DNA of 64,000 nt, from assembly GCA_009746045.1 (NCBI GenBank), contig RPFO01000744.1, positions 617,635-681,634 on the forward strand, written 5' to 3'. The position numbers and the translations under genes were made by a program. The notes beneath the pieces are model-generated. The model worked only from the letters and a program-made list of their open reading frames with translations. It had not been told where the DNA came from and made no database searches. The DNA is from Mesostigma viride. Its lineage: Eukaryota > Streptophyta > Mesostigmatophyceae > Mesostigmatales > Mesostigmataceae. This document shows, one piece after another, positions 44,643-55,376 of this stretch; within the stretch, counting starts at the first letter, position 1; each line of letters starts with the position of its first letter.

Positions 44643-45404
44643 TCATCGGCGGCAATGGCCAGCCAGCCGGCAATAGCTTGCACGCAACCCAGCACGGCCT
44701 CTCCCTAAAATCCGTGTGAAGAATTGCTTCTTGATATCCCTAGTCTCTAAACTAGGCTGCACATAGCTCGTGTGAGGAAACAGCTCGCCATCAAACCGTC
44801 GCTCGCTGAATGGCGCACTTCCCGTAAAATAGGAGTACGATGACACAAATGGACTCGGAAGACGGGGAACTGGTACAACATTCATCCGCGAAAGGCCAGG
44901 GCTTCGACAAGGAGTAAATTCAGGCACCTCGATATGAATATGAGAACGTACCGCTAGTCGATAACCATGACTCTCTTGCATTTGAGGTCTGTTTCGCATA
45001 CCCCGCAGCAGAAATTCGTTGCGGCATGCACCTGCTGGCATGCAGGTTGTGCATGTCGGGAGGTTAATAACAACCCCGACGCCGTGGGCGTCGTTAGTGC
45101 CAAGAAATCCTGCATTAAACATGACGTTTGGGGCAAGCGCGAGTGTATATGGATTATCGGTTTGCCAAGCCTGACGCAGCCTTGAAGTTGGTCGGAAATA
45201 TGCGGTAGCTCGGGAAAAAAAAATTGCAGCGGTATTGAAAAAAGTCGTTCGGTCAAAGTCTTTAGAATTAAAAAATGCATCGTTTATGATCATAAACTCG
45301 ATCTTAGGGCGCACTTCATCGGGAAATTTTTTTGCTGCAGTCAGGTGGGGTCGAGAGAAAATCTGCGACCAAACAGGCACCCACCTGTGAATGACGCAAT
45401 ACAT
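44643..45404 (-). CDS. Unrecognised 253-residue ORF
   Basis: Starting at the ATG at 45404 (MYCVIHRWVPVWSQIF); the frame is open for another 51 bases upstream. It contains EVRPKIEFMIINDAFF, DNPYTLALAPNVMFNAGFLG, INLPTCTTCMPAGACRNEF (a Cys cluster) and SFVSSYSYFTG-like aromatic stretches near the end. Composition is ordinary for a folded protein, and the frame is not shared with the opposite strand. No family recognised. It probably continues into the remnants at 44.6-44.4 kb after a frameshift. It lies head-to-head with the LINE ORF1 that starts about 180 bases away. Confidence 0.4.
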   Translation of the reverse strand: MYCVIHRWVPVWSQIFSRPHLTAAKKFPDEVRPKIEFMIINDAFFNSKDFDRTTFFNTAAIFFSRATAYFRPTSRLRQAWQTDNPYTLALAPNVMFNAGFLGTNDAHGVGVVINLPTCTTCMPAGACRNEFLLRGMRNRPQMQESHGYRLAVRSHIHIEVPEFTPCRSPGLSRMNVVPVPRLPSPFVSSYSYFTGSAPFSERRFDGELFPHTSYVQPSLETRDIKKQFFTRILGRGRAGLRASYCRLAGHCRR

Positions 45405-45586
45405 GCTGTTCGATTCCGCAAATTTTCTGCCGAAAAAAAAATACTGGTGGACCAAAAAACTCCTTAGGAGGATGAGAGTAAAATTTCAGCCTTGATAATG
45501 CCTTTTTACGCGCTCAACATCGCCTGCCAGACCGCCATGCCTGTCGCCTGGAATTCGGTCACCGTCGTGCACGCGCACACCAAAAT

Positions 45587-46922
45587 TTGCATTTCGCGCC
45601 ACTTTTCGGGTACCGCTTACGAGGTCGGACTTTGGCGCGGCTCGTACCGTTGTGCAAATGGGACGTCCGCCGCTTCGGCGCCGGCCAGCGGGATTTTTGC
45701 ATCTTGGAAATCTTTACGCTCACGAAGGAACAATGTGACGATGTTATCAAGTTCCTGGCCCGCCATGACGAACTTTTCCTGCCTACCCCTGGCGACAAGG
45801 TCACCAAGCCCGCCTGGGAATGGCTGCTTCAAGAACCGGAGGCGTATACCTTGAAGGCAGTCATCATGTGCAGCTACCTGCGCTGCGACGCCCACGACAT
45901 CACCCAGATTGGCTACGCTGGCCTCCGGAGCCTCCTGCATGAGCGCAGACGGGCAGCCACAGCAGCTGCAGCATCCCCGCAGAGCAGCACCTCCCCCAGC
46001 ACGGACTCCATCCGAGCTGCAGTGGCGGAGCAGCTGGCGCCGATGGCTGAGCAGCTCGCCGCCCTGAACGCGCCTGACGGCCCACTCAACACTCTCTCGG
46101 CCAAGGTCAACAACATTGAAGCCAGAGTCGCCCTTAAGCTCCAGCCTCAGTTTACTGCTACGCAAGAGCACATTGCCACCAAAGTTTCCGAGGCCACAGC
46201 CACTGTGACCACCCGCCTTAACCAGGTGGAAGGCCCGGCGAGTCGGCCAAGGCACCGTGAAACTTGAGGCAGTTGCTGCCAAGGTAGACGCCCTGGCCAC
46301 GGTATCCCCGAGATCGCCGAGCGAACGGCCACCATCGCCGCCCAACCTGCTGGTAGGGCTAGCGATGACCCCTCGACTCGCGCCTCGATCCTGGGCGGAC
46401 CTGCTCAAGAGCCAGGCATCCTCTACCACGACCGCCATCACCACCAAGCTCCAGGAGCTGGAAGACACGCACCGCGAGGCCGCTGACCGCGACCGTCGCC
46501 GCTGCCGGGTCATCCTCAGGCGCTTCGACATGCTGCCGGAGGAGACCCCAGACTCTCTTCTCGACGAGCTGAAGAAACAGCTCTTGGCGCGCATGCAGCT
46601 GCCAGGTGCCGGATACTGCAGGGCGCCTACCGCCTGCCCCATCCACGGGCCAAGGCTGGGCCCGGCCCTCCAGTGGTCCTCACCTTCAGCGACATCACAG
46701 CCCGAGTTCGGTTCCTCTCTCGCCGCAAGAAGCTCAGTGGTGGACACCTCCTGGTCGCTTGACGACGACCTGACGCCAGCCCAGCAGCAGCAACGCCGCG
46801 ATCAGCGGCCCGACTACATCCGCCACAAGACCAACCCCGAGAAGCCCCAAGTGTACTGGCGGGGCGGGGACCTCTATGTCAACAAGAAACTGTGGAAGCC
46901 CCCCCGGGCTTCCCCGGGATAG
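45587..46922 (+). pseudogene. LINE ORF1-like protein, frameshifted
   Basis: First frame (45587-46267): ILEIFTLTKEQCDDVIKFLA, then a predicted coiled-coil region with IRAAVAEQLAPMAEQLAALN and VNNIEARVALKLQPQF. Later parts are in other frames: RCRVILRRFDMLPEETPDSL, then VVLTFSDITARVRFLSRRKK and LDDDLTPAQQQQRRDQRPDY with YWRGGDLYVNKK. This order (coiled coil, RRM-like, 'DLTPAQ' C-terminal domain) is that of L1-type LINE ORF1 RNA-binding proteins. At least two frame changes; no ORF2 follows before the (TTAA)n tail at 46965. Confidence 0.75.
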
Positions 46923-46964
46923 AGCACTCCAGCTAGTTGTCTAGATGGGGGCAATCGATGATGG

Positions 46965-47025
46965 GATTAATTAATTAATTAATTAATTAATTAAACTCGT
47001 GCTCCCGTTGGGGAGTCACGGAGCA
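46965..47025. repeat. (TTAA)n tract with adjacent CTCCC/GGGAG hairpin
   Basis: ATTAATTAATTAATTAATTA continuing to about 46994, then CTCGTGCTCCCGTTGGGGAG. This is the same layout (tail plus small hairpin) as the L2-type LINE 3' ends, inverted. It probably marks the junction of the ORF1 copy and another LINE 3' end. Confidence 0.6.
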
Positions 47026-47339
47026 CCGAAGTGCTTTTAATCCCTGTGTGTGCACTACAGGAGAAAGGGCAGAGACCCCCAGTCTCCTTCATGCCAAAGG
47101 CATGCCACAGCTGCAATCGGGCGCGGCTAGCTAAAAGGACAGGCTAACGATCCGGCAAACTGTGGGTGCAATAAGACCCATGTGAGCATGTCATAGCAAG
47201 GAGCGTGGGCAAGTAATCTGATGATGGGATAGCTTAGGCATTACAGCACTTGAAACGATATTAGCGCACAGCGTTATAGTACCTTCATTAATTAGCTCTG
47301 GCACCTTGTCGCCATCAGCTTGCGCCTTAATTAGCCGAC

Positions 47340-47610
47340 GTCTTGAGCCCACCTCACATTTGTAGCATAAGCTATGCGTCAGCCTACCTATGGTATTGCA
47401 CTGGTTGTATTGCACCCACAGTGTTGCGCCCCGGCCCCATGCCGTGGAGAGAGCGCTCTGTGGCCTGCCCACCTGCGGCAGTGAGAGAAGCTAGGGCGCC
47501 CTCCCTCCTTCTCACTGTGTATGTATATAGGGTTGAAGGTTCCTTTACTCTGTATTGGCACCCACGTGACGCAGTCACGTGCTTATTAATTAATTATTAA
47601 TTAATTATGA
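47340..47610 (+). mobile_element. L3 LINE-like 3' end fragment, copy 2
   Basis: Counterpart of 2585-2817: GGTTGTATTGCACCCACAG, CTCTGTGGCCTGCCCAC, AGGGTTGAAGG. Then hairpin CACGTGACGCAGTCACGTG (47563-47581) and a TTATTAATTAATTATTAATT tail. The body is not similar to L1, yet the terminal hairpin is the same. Confidence 0.65.
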
Positions 47611-48172
47611 TTAACCCGTGTTTTTTTTATTAGAACGCGATATATCGCGTTGTAAGCTTTTTTTAGAACGCGTATAGCACCTAAGGAAATTTTTTTTCAT
47701 GGTCATGTATATACTTTCCTGAAAGCCCATAAATCAAAGTTTGTTTTGAGCTACTCAGACCTACAACATGCTAATTCATTAGTAGAGAGATACACTGGTT
47801 TGAATACAGGGGGGTCTGACCATGACCGCGATTTGTTGACCCTAGGTCACAAGTCATGTGCTTATTCACAAATGGTTCATGAAAAAAATCTGGCTTCTTG
47901 CACGAGCTATGGGCAACATATGCAGGCCTCTTTGTGGAACAAAACTCAGGCCCATTGGGCCACTGGAGCTATTTTTCATTAGCGTCACAATTACAACGCA
48001 GTACAACGCAGTGGGAAAAATGAGAGCCCTTCACAACATGACGCAACGACACGAGCCCCATTACTTAATTAATTAATAGACGAGCCCCATAAACAGGGCC
48101 ACAGTGAGCTTGGAGGGTCAAAACGTTGAAAATAGGTGTTGTATAAGTTATACAGCATCAAACATGCATCGA
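47611..48172. other. No gene recognised
   Basis: Short ORFs without domains; a short TTAATTAATTAATAG occurs near 48066. Confidence 0.4.
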
Positions 48173-48185
48173 ACATCATGAATGA

Positions 48186-49454
48186 ATGAATGAATGAATG
48201 AATGAATGAATTAATTAATTAATTAATTAATTAATTAATTAATTAATTAATTAATTAATTAATAGACACGTGACTGCGTCACGTGAACATAAGTCCGCAG
48301 TGGGAGGGGAACATGGGATGGAATGGATGGCATAAGCTATCTACTAGGTCCTAGTTACAGGGGTGTGGGCACCGCGGCCCGAATCGCTATGAATGCCATA
48401 CTACGCGGTCACACGCGGAGCCCCCACAGGCTTGGGGGTGGTCTCCTTCATCACTACTTGCCATCTATCCTTGCGCACCATCTGCCTCCATTATTATTAC
48501 AGACAAACCAGGAGGCTGCCCGGGTGTGAGCCCGTCACGTCTAGTGTAGCACATGTCCATGCCGAATCTATCACGAAAAGTCCACGGGTGGCGGCCCTGC
48601 CGCGCGCGGCCGGGGGCACGCCAGGTGAGGACATATCGCCCAGGCTGGGCGGGCTGGGTGCCAGCTAGTCTATCTGATGTATCTACCTGATCTGTGCGGG
48701 CCAGGTGCCCGGCTAGGCCCACGGGCGCCTGTGCCTAATAATGTGGGAAACATAGGGCAAATCAGCGTACAAATCCTCATTACTAATGTGCAAACCAAAG
48801 GGGGGGGGGGCGAGCTATGGATGCCGAGAATGCTCATAACTTTTGACTCCGGGCATGAAATTTGGTCGAGTAAATTGCAGTAGATTCGCCTTTTGATGAC
48901 GAACACGTTCATCTAATTTTTGGCAGCCCTTGCGCAGCATCTTGGTGACGGCGCCGTCGAGTCGTTGCTCCAGCTCCTGCGTCAGTGTCCACGTCTCGGC
49001 GCCGTAGGTCAGGATCGTCAGAATGACGACCTTGAAGAGGTCACGCTTGACGATCCGGGGTAGGGCGGGGTTGCTCCACCAGCGGCGGTGGTCACGGAGG
49101 TGCGCCCACGCCATAACGATCCGTGTCGTCATGTCGTCCTCGCAGTCGGGAAGCCAACTGCCGAGCAGCTTGAAGCGGCCTGAAGTCCTGAGGGTAGTTG
49201 ACCTCGGCATCGTCTAAGAGGCGGAGTGTGGGTGGGGGCCCTGCCATGCCGAGGGCCAGGGCCTCCGTTTTGGGGCTGATTTCTAGACCAACCGCCCGAG
49301 CCTCGAGCGCCAGGCAGTCTAGCCAAAGTTGGGCAGACTCCGGCTTCTCGATGAGCGTGATGTCGGCGGCATAAATGAGGTCAGCTAGTAAATTCTGCTT
49401 GTTAGTCGGCCCCCCTTCCCCAGGCTCGTTCGTGATCGCTAGGCCAGGGGCACA
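48186..49454 (-). mobile_element. L1 LINE, minus copy 3
   Basis: 5'-truncated L1 with RT remnant, flanked by AACATCATGAATG (48173-48185 and 49455-49467). The left end starts (GAAT)n, turns into (TTAA)n, then the hairpin CACGTGACTGCGTCACGTG. Coding similarity to 38423-39784 is high but frames are broken. A 122-bp insert (48805-48926, after a G run) replaces a few bases of L1, and TAATG to ATAACG-type changes add stops. Confidence 0.85.
48805..48926. repeat. R4 short insert inside L1
   Basis: After a run of ten or more G. It contains GAGAATGCTCATAACTTTTG and GATGACGAACACG and is related to 40001-40104. L1 copy 38423-39784 lacks it. No clear target duplication. Confidence 0.55.
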
Positions 49455-49555
49455 AACATCATGAATGGATGACCTAATATGACTGAATCAGGCAGCCATA
49501 GCCAAAGCATCATCCACTCTCACAACGTGTTGAGCACATGCCTCGTGGGAACGGA

Positions 49556-50142
49556 CACTACATTTCGCCACCGCGGAAACCCAATTTATGCGAGAATGTG
49601 GTTCCGTCAATACGGCGGGGGTTACAAATTCAATTTCGAAGTTCGGCACCGTCGGATACCAGTAAAGCAACACTTGTTATCTAGAATCGCGCCATTTGGC
49701 ATCAATTGGCCAGTTCTGAAAATTCGATGAAATCTCTAGTCCTTGGTCGAATATTTCCCTCCGATTCCGATGACGAAATTTGAGTACGAATTTCTTAGTA
49801 CAGTCCACCGTTTCGTTCGGTTCAGTATATTCCCACGCCGCTTGCTGACCTGACGGAGGCCGAATTCGTACTGAACACTAGCGAAAGTGCGCTCGATACT
49901 AAAAATTGCTACTTCCGAGATGTCTGACGGAATTCCTGCTAGGTCCATGCTTTGGTACTGGACGGATGCTGAAATTCACTGTGGCTCTGTCCGAACGAGG
50001 AAAATTGTCAGAAATCTACTCTCGATACGAACGTAACGAAATTTCCTAGTATCTGACGCTCGGAGACCTGCCACCGTTTTCCCCTACTAGACCGAACCAC
50101 ATTCCCCGCTAAAAAAGGTGTCCTAGGCGGCGAAATGTAGTG
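49556..50142. mobile_element. CACTA-like non-autonomous DNA element
   Basis: Termini CACTACATTTCGCC and GGCGAAATGTAGTG are perfect 14-bp inverted repeats beginning CACTA, the hallmark of the CACTA (En/Spm) superfamily. The interior is 559 bp with repeated GACGAAATTT / GTACGAATTT-like words and no ORF. The 3-bp flanks are GGA and GAG, which do not match exactly, so the target duplication is unproven. Confidence 0.5.
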
Positions 50143-50674
50143 GAGGTGCTGGGTTTTCATTCCATTACGCGTGCAATACTGAATTAAGAAAGAGGCACGT
50201 GTAATGCAAGGCTTGGATAGGTTGAGTGATCCATGAGCTTACATGCAGGCAAAGATGACGCTGGAATGCATGCTAGCAAATGGTGGCAAGATGCTAACAA
50301 CACATGATTATACACCATGATTATGGGCACCTAGGTGATCTTCTTGCACAATCAACGCAGTATAAACCATCAACATCCAATCCTCACGCCTACATGCACG
50401 GCTTGACGACGTATACAGCACCTACTAAATAAGTCTGCACAACTGCAACCTGCTATGGCTGACATTCAAGCAAGGTCGAGTAGGATGGCGGTCTTAGAGA
50501 GGCTGGGCAGAGGTCGGTAGAAATAAGTGGAAAACTGGCAGAAACTAGGTAGAAACACGATATACTTACGCCTGCAAGCACTATTGAGCCGGTGGCAGAG
50601 GCCATTTCCAGGAAAATACAGCATACCGTACGTAGCAATAGCCACGGTCACGCCTTACGCTATTTGCAGGCACC
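50143..50674. other. No gene recognised
   Basis: Short ORFs only; no domain or repeat was assigned. Confidence 0.4.
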
Positions 50675-50834
50675 ATCATGCCCGCGTGTGACCAAGTATG
50701 GCATTCATAGCGATTCGAGCCGCGGTGCCCACACCCCTGTAACTAGGACCTAGATAGCTTATACCATCCATTCCATCCCATGTTCCCCTCCCACTGAGGA
50801 CTTATGCTCACGTGACGCAGTCACGTGTCTATTT
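50675..50834 (+). mobile_element. L1 LINE 3' end, severely 5'-truncated
   Basis: Only the L1 3' region: CATTCATAGCGATTCGAGCC through CCCATGTTCCCCTCCCACTG to hairpin CACGTGACGCAGTCACGTG and TCTATT. The TTAA tail is missing; the sequence passes directly into TTGTTACGGCGCG. Confidence 0.8.
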
Positions 50835-52852
50835 GTTACGGCGCGTAACAAACTGTGTTACTACGGCCGTAAATAGAGGCCTTACGTTCTTGGTAGCCTC
50901 AGCTACTCCGAAACAATCCGTGGTTACGACTGTTATCGTTCCTACGTTTACGTGCGGTTAGGACCCTTTTGACTGGTTGTTACCTGGTCCAATGACGTAT
51001 CAATTGCTCAGTATTGTGGGCCGGTGCAGTCGCGCCGCGCTGCGTACTTTAGGGCCTGGACTCTTGGCGCTCTGTGTGGTCTGGACCAGCGCCGCCCCAC
51101 GTGGCATTAGAGTGCGTAGATCTAACCTACCTGTGATCGTACGGGCGAGGGCCATGTTTGGCCCGAGCACGCACGAGTCTGTCGGCCAATTTAGGTGTTG
51201 CAATTTCCTTGTGTTGACAGTTCGACCTTTGATATGGCTTGTTACAGCTAGTCGAACCATGGATGTACGTTATTGCCAGTAAAGTCTAAGTAAATGTGTC
51301 AATGGCTCAGTATGGAAACAATTATCGGAAAGCATTAGAGTCGGGAGTTCAACGATCTTTCAAAATGCAGAACTGGGTTCCTTCTTCTACCGGGTTAGTT
51401 AGTCTAGGATAGGTTAGATCCTGGGGTCGAGGTAGAGTAGAAGAACCGGGTCGTAACAATGGTAATCGAGGAGTTAGTTTAGGGAACCCCGACAAAGCTC
51501 TCCATAACAATCTATACACGGCGTTGGCACCCCGCGACCTAGACGGCGCTGCCTGCAATGATGACGACAATTTAACAGGTAATGGTCGAGTCGCCTGTTA
51601 GACGCCTAGATACCGTGCTGCCTGCAGTCCAGGACACCTTCTAGACGAAGTTAGACTTGATCGCCGCGGGCTGTGTGCATAGATAGATATATTACCTATT
51701 CTGTCCTTAGATCCTACGCATTTTGCATAATTAGGGTTGCTGTTTCAGTTCCGGCACCAGTAGGGTTGCTGGTCCGGTGTTGGCCTACTTATCATCGGTT
51801 TGCTGGGTGCTGTCTTGGCACATGTAGTGGTACGATTAGCGTCCTTGTTTTCTACACCTTTTGTACCTGGCTGCGATTCTTTATCCTATTAATGTATGAA
51901 TGCTAACTGGAATGTATCTTCATTAAATCCTACTGTCTATCATACACGACCCCAAGTTGAGACCCCTCGTGGGGTTCGTCAGTCATCGTCTACCCCTACC
52001 GTATGAAGCTCAATTATCCTTTACATTAATGTTGTCAACCGTGCTTGATAGCTCTACCTTCTTAGGGGGGGAGGAAAGGAAATTATAAGTTTCCCCTACA
52101 CTCAATGAAATCTCCACCTCCTCCACCTCAAGTGCCTCCTATGCGTTCATTAGGAGTAAAGTCGGTCAGCCACGCAATGCTAGTACTTGTATACCTTGCC
52201 TAGGAATAGATTCGGCTAGTCGCCGATGCTAGAACGTTGTTCTTCGCCTTCCACTCTCTTTTACGCTTGGATGTATATGCCTACGTTTAGACCCCTATGG
52301 TTTGTATTGTACCCCACAGCAGGAGTTCCTTGGCTACGGCGTTGGTCATCGACGACCATTCGGGCGCCATCTTTCAACGACTCCCATATAAGTGGTGCGT
52401 CCTGCGTTATATACCATGGTTTTTATTTTCTGCCGCTTTTGTTTGTTGTTTCTTCCTTTCGTTTATCGCGCCTGTCATGGTCCTTTTGCTGGGGAAACCT
52501 CTTGCAGTTCCTAGATTTGCCTCCCTAGGTAGTATAAACCTGGTGCTACTATTATTATTATTATTATCATCATCAATTATTACTATTACTAGAGACGGAT
52601 TCCCTACCTACCTGTAGTTGTGGTTGGGTTGTGATACGTCCTCCTGCCCATCCCCCGACTACCCTCGCCCTGCCTAGTAAGGTAGTGTCTACCCTTCTTG
52701 CAATGCCTCCCCACTCTACCACCCGTGGCATGGTTCCCCAGTATCCTACGTCTACTACTCATATCCCAGATAGCCTCTTTGTATTGACTTTGGTTCTTTA
52801 ACCCTTCCTATTACCTTGTTTAAGGAAAAGTAAAATAGCACCTTCTCTTACA
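50835..52852. other. 5' part of a decayed retroelement, no ORF assigned
   Basis: Composition changes to a T/C-rich, CCTAC-rich style that continues to 56490. TGTTACGGCGCGTAACA at the start could be an LTR or element boundary, but no second copy was found. ORFs are short. Confidence 0.35.
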
Positions 52853-54001
52853 AATGGTCTCTCAATCTTCCCCTGGTCGCGTTTTACCTGCTATCAACCA
52901 TCGTGCTAGTGCTAGTGGTAGTGACCCTACTAGTACACATCTTCCTTCTACCCATGTTTCTGCTACCCCTGTTGGTAATAAGCCGTAAGCGTGAGTCCAT
53001 GGATATCGTGTACCACCTTACCCCACAGGCAGTGATGCCTAGGCTTCCTACCCAGTCTCCCTTTACCCCTGCGTACCACTTAGGTAATCGTACGCCTATG
53101 GATGCACCCCTACGCCTATTGGTGCACCACTGCCTATGAAGTACGTCAGCATGCTAGGTTAGCTAGTGCTGCACACGGGCAGCTCCCTCCTACGTCTACT
53201 AACCCTGCCCCAGCTTCTGTTGCTGCTCCTACCCTGTTGGGTGTGGCACCTACAAGTAAATGGTCGTACGCATGCTCCTATATAGGTCCTTCTGGTAGAC
53301 CTACTGCCGTCCCCATGCGTCCTCCTGCCCTTTTGCGCAGCCTACCATTGCCTATGAAACCTGATCGGTCTTCCCCTACCCCTGCCTTCAATGTACAAGG
53401 TAACCCTACTGATACCCCTAAGGTAACCCTACTGATACCCCTAAGGTTAGGGCTGCCCAGCAACGGGCCAGTGAGCCAATACGTCCTCCCCCTGTCACTA
53501 TACTTCTACCCTTCCTGCAGCCCCTACCTCTGGTGCTGTACCCCCAAGACGTTCTTTCCTAGCTCCTTTTGGCCCTTCTGGTCACCCTTTTGCCCTACCC
53601 TTGCGCCCACCTTAACTTGGGATTATCCTATCGCTGCCTATGAAAATTTTCAGGTTTTTCAGATGCCCTCTCGCGTAGCAAATTTTGAAGTTAATCAGGA
53701 TTGTAGCACTATGCTATTGGATGATAGAACTATGTTCATTTGGCATATTCTTCGCTTAGGGAAGGTTATCAACGTGTCTACCATTCATTATGGTTATCAG
53801 CCTGAGGGCTTGGTTCAGGCTAAGCCCCTACCTACAACCTACCCTATCTATGCCCCAACCTTGGTTTCTTCCACGCTTTGTGTCAGTAGAAGAAAGTGGT
53901 CCTATGGCTATGTAGCTACGATCCCTCGCACCTTCCCGAGCTTAACCATCCCTACCTGTATTCGTTATATACCCAAGCCAAATTATAAGGCTACCCCTTA
54001 A
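52853..54001 (+). pseudogene. Gag-like ORF, diverged copy 1
   Basis: The ATG at 52853 opens a frame broken near 52988; the longest frame is 53102-54001. It is paralogous to 54524-55376: SMDIVYHLTPQAVMPRLPTQ against SLDNVHHLPPQG, PSRVANFEVNQDCSTMLLDD against PSRVAELEKNSDFSTMPLHD, and IGPSGRPTAVP against MGPSGRPSVVP. Pro/Ser/Thr/Ala-rich, no zinc knuckle. Identified as gag-like only because of the downstream protease remnant. Confidence 0.5.
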
Positions 54002-54523
54002 GTATTCGCCTTCTTTGTGTGTATTAAGTTTGTGCGTATTCGCCTTCTTTGTGTGGCTATTTTTACTCACTAACCTTCATAACTTTATCCTTTCTCCTAC
54101 CTCAGAAGCAGTTGGATCTCGGTGTTGTAGATCTTGCTGCCCTTGATTTTTCCCCCACCATCCTGTTTGACAACTCTTATGTCACGTGATTCTCCTCATG
54201 TGGTTTTTCCTCCCCACTCTTATACAAGGATTTCCCTTGTTAATGTGAGAGGGGAGGGGGCACAATAGATAGTTACCTGAATGCAAACCCCTATAACATT
54301 AGAGTTTGGTTCCTTGTCCATTACGGTTACAAAGAAAGAGTAAATTATTATTTCCTACTCAGTGGAGTGGTTGCATGTAACTTTTCTGCTTTATGATTTC
54401 TTACCCAATTTGGTGGTTGAGTGTTTTCTTTTGTGACTACCTTTGTTGTTTTCTTTTACTTACTTTTTAAGGCATCTTCCTACTTTCATGTACCTTGTTC
54501 ATAACTTTACCTTATTTTTCCAT
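54002..54523. other. Spacer between the two gag-like copies
   Basis: T-rich, including a repeated ATTCGCCTTCTTTGTGTG (near 54005 and 54037). No ORF. Confidence 0.5.
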
Positions 54524-55376
54524 AATGGCTTCTAATCATTCTCTGGGTGGTGGTATGTCACCTATTTCCCTACGTATGTCAGGTAATATGGTGGAGATGT
54601 CCACTAACACGGATTTACCTTCTACTAATAATGTTAATACTAGACGGGACTCATTGGATAATGTGCACCATCTTCCCCCTCAAGGTAATTCCCTACGTAC
54701 TAGAATATTACCTCCTGCTACCCCTTCCTTCTACTTGCGTCGTACCCCTTCTGGAGCCCCTCTAACTTATGAGGAGCGGGTACGTGTTACTAGGGCTCAA
54801 AGGGAAGCATCCCTGCCCCCTACATATACCCCAGCCCCAGTGGCTACAGCAGCCCCTACTGATAATGCAGCTCCTACTACTGCAGTTCGTGTTGTCCCTA
54901 CTGCTCCTTCTGTTATTACTACCTCATATGTGCCTCCTTATGGTTTGGGTCGCAGTCAGGCTCCTATGGGCCCTAGTGGTCGTCCCAGCGTTGTGCCCAA
55001 CGGTCCCCCTGTCGCCTGGTCCTACCCTGATACCGCTTATGAGGCTGCACAAGCTCCTTCGCGTGTGGCTGAATTAGAAAAAAATAGTGATTTTAGTACC
55101 ATGCCCTTACATGATAAGAATTATGACCACTACGCCTACTCGTCTGTTAGGGAAGAATATACTATTCCATACATGTCTGGTCATGCTCCTGAGGCTGTGG
55201 CCCCTTCCAACCCTCTGGTTAAAACCTATCCCAGCCCCAGGTTCTTACCTCCCTTTGTATCGGATGAGGATGGTGGGCCTATTGGTACATATGACCGTGC
55301 CCACCCCCCTAAGCCCCCCTCAGCAAACTACCTTTGTTTGCTAATATCCCTAAGTTGGATGTCTACTCCCCAATAA
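54524..55376 (+). CDS. Gag-like ORF, copy 2
   Basis: ATG at 54524 (MASNHSLGGGMSPISLRMSG) and open to 55376, about 283 residues. Long Pro/Ala/Thr-rich middle, then SYPDTAYEAAQAPSRVAELE, MPLHDKNYDHYAYSSVREEY and FVSDEDGGPIGTYDR. There is no zinc knuckle and no match to a named domain. It stands upstream of a protease remnant, so it is interpreted as the structural protein of a Ty3-like or unclassified retroelement. Confidence 0.45.
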
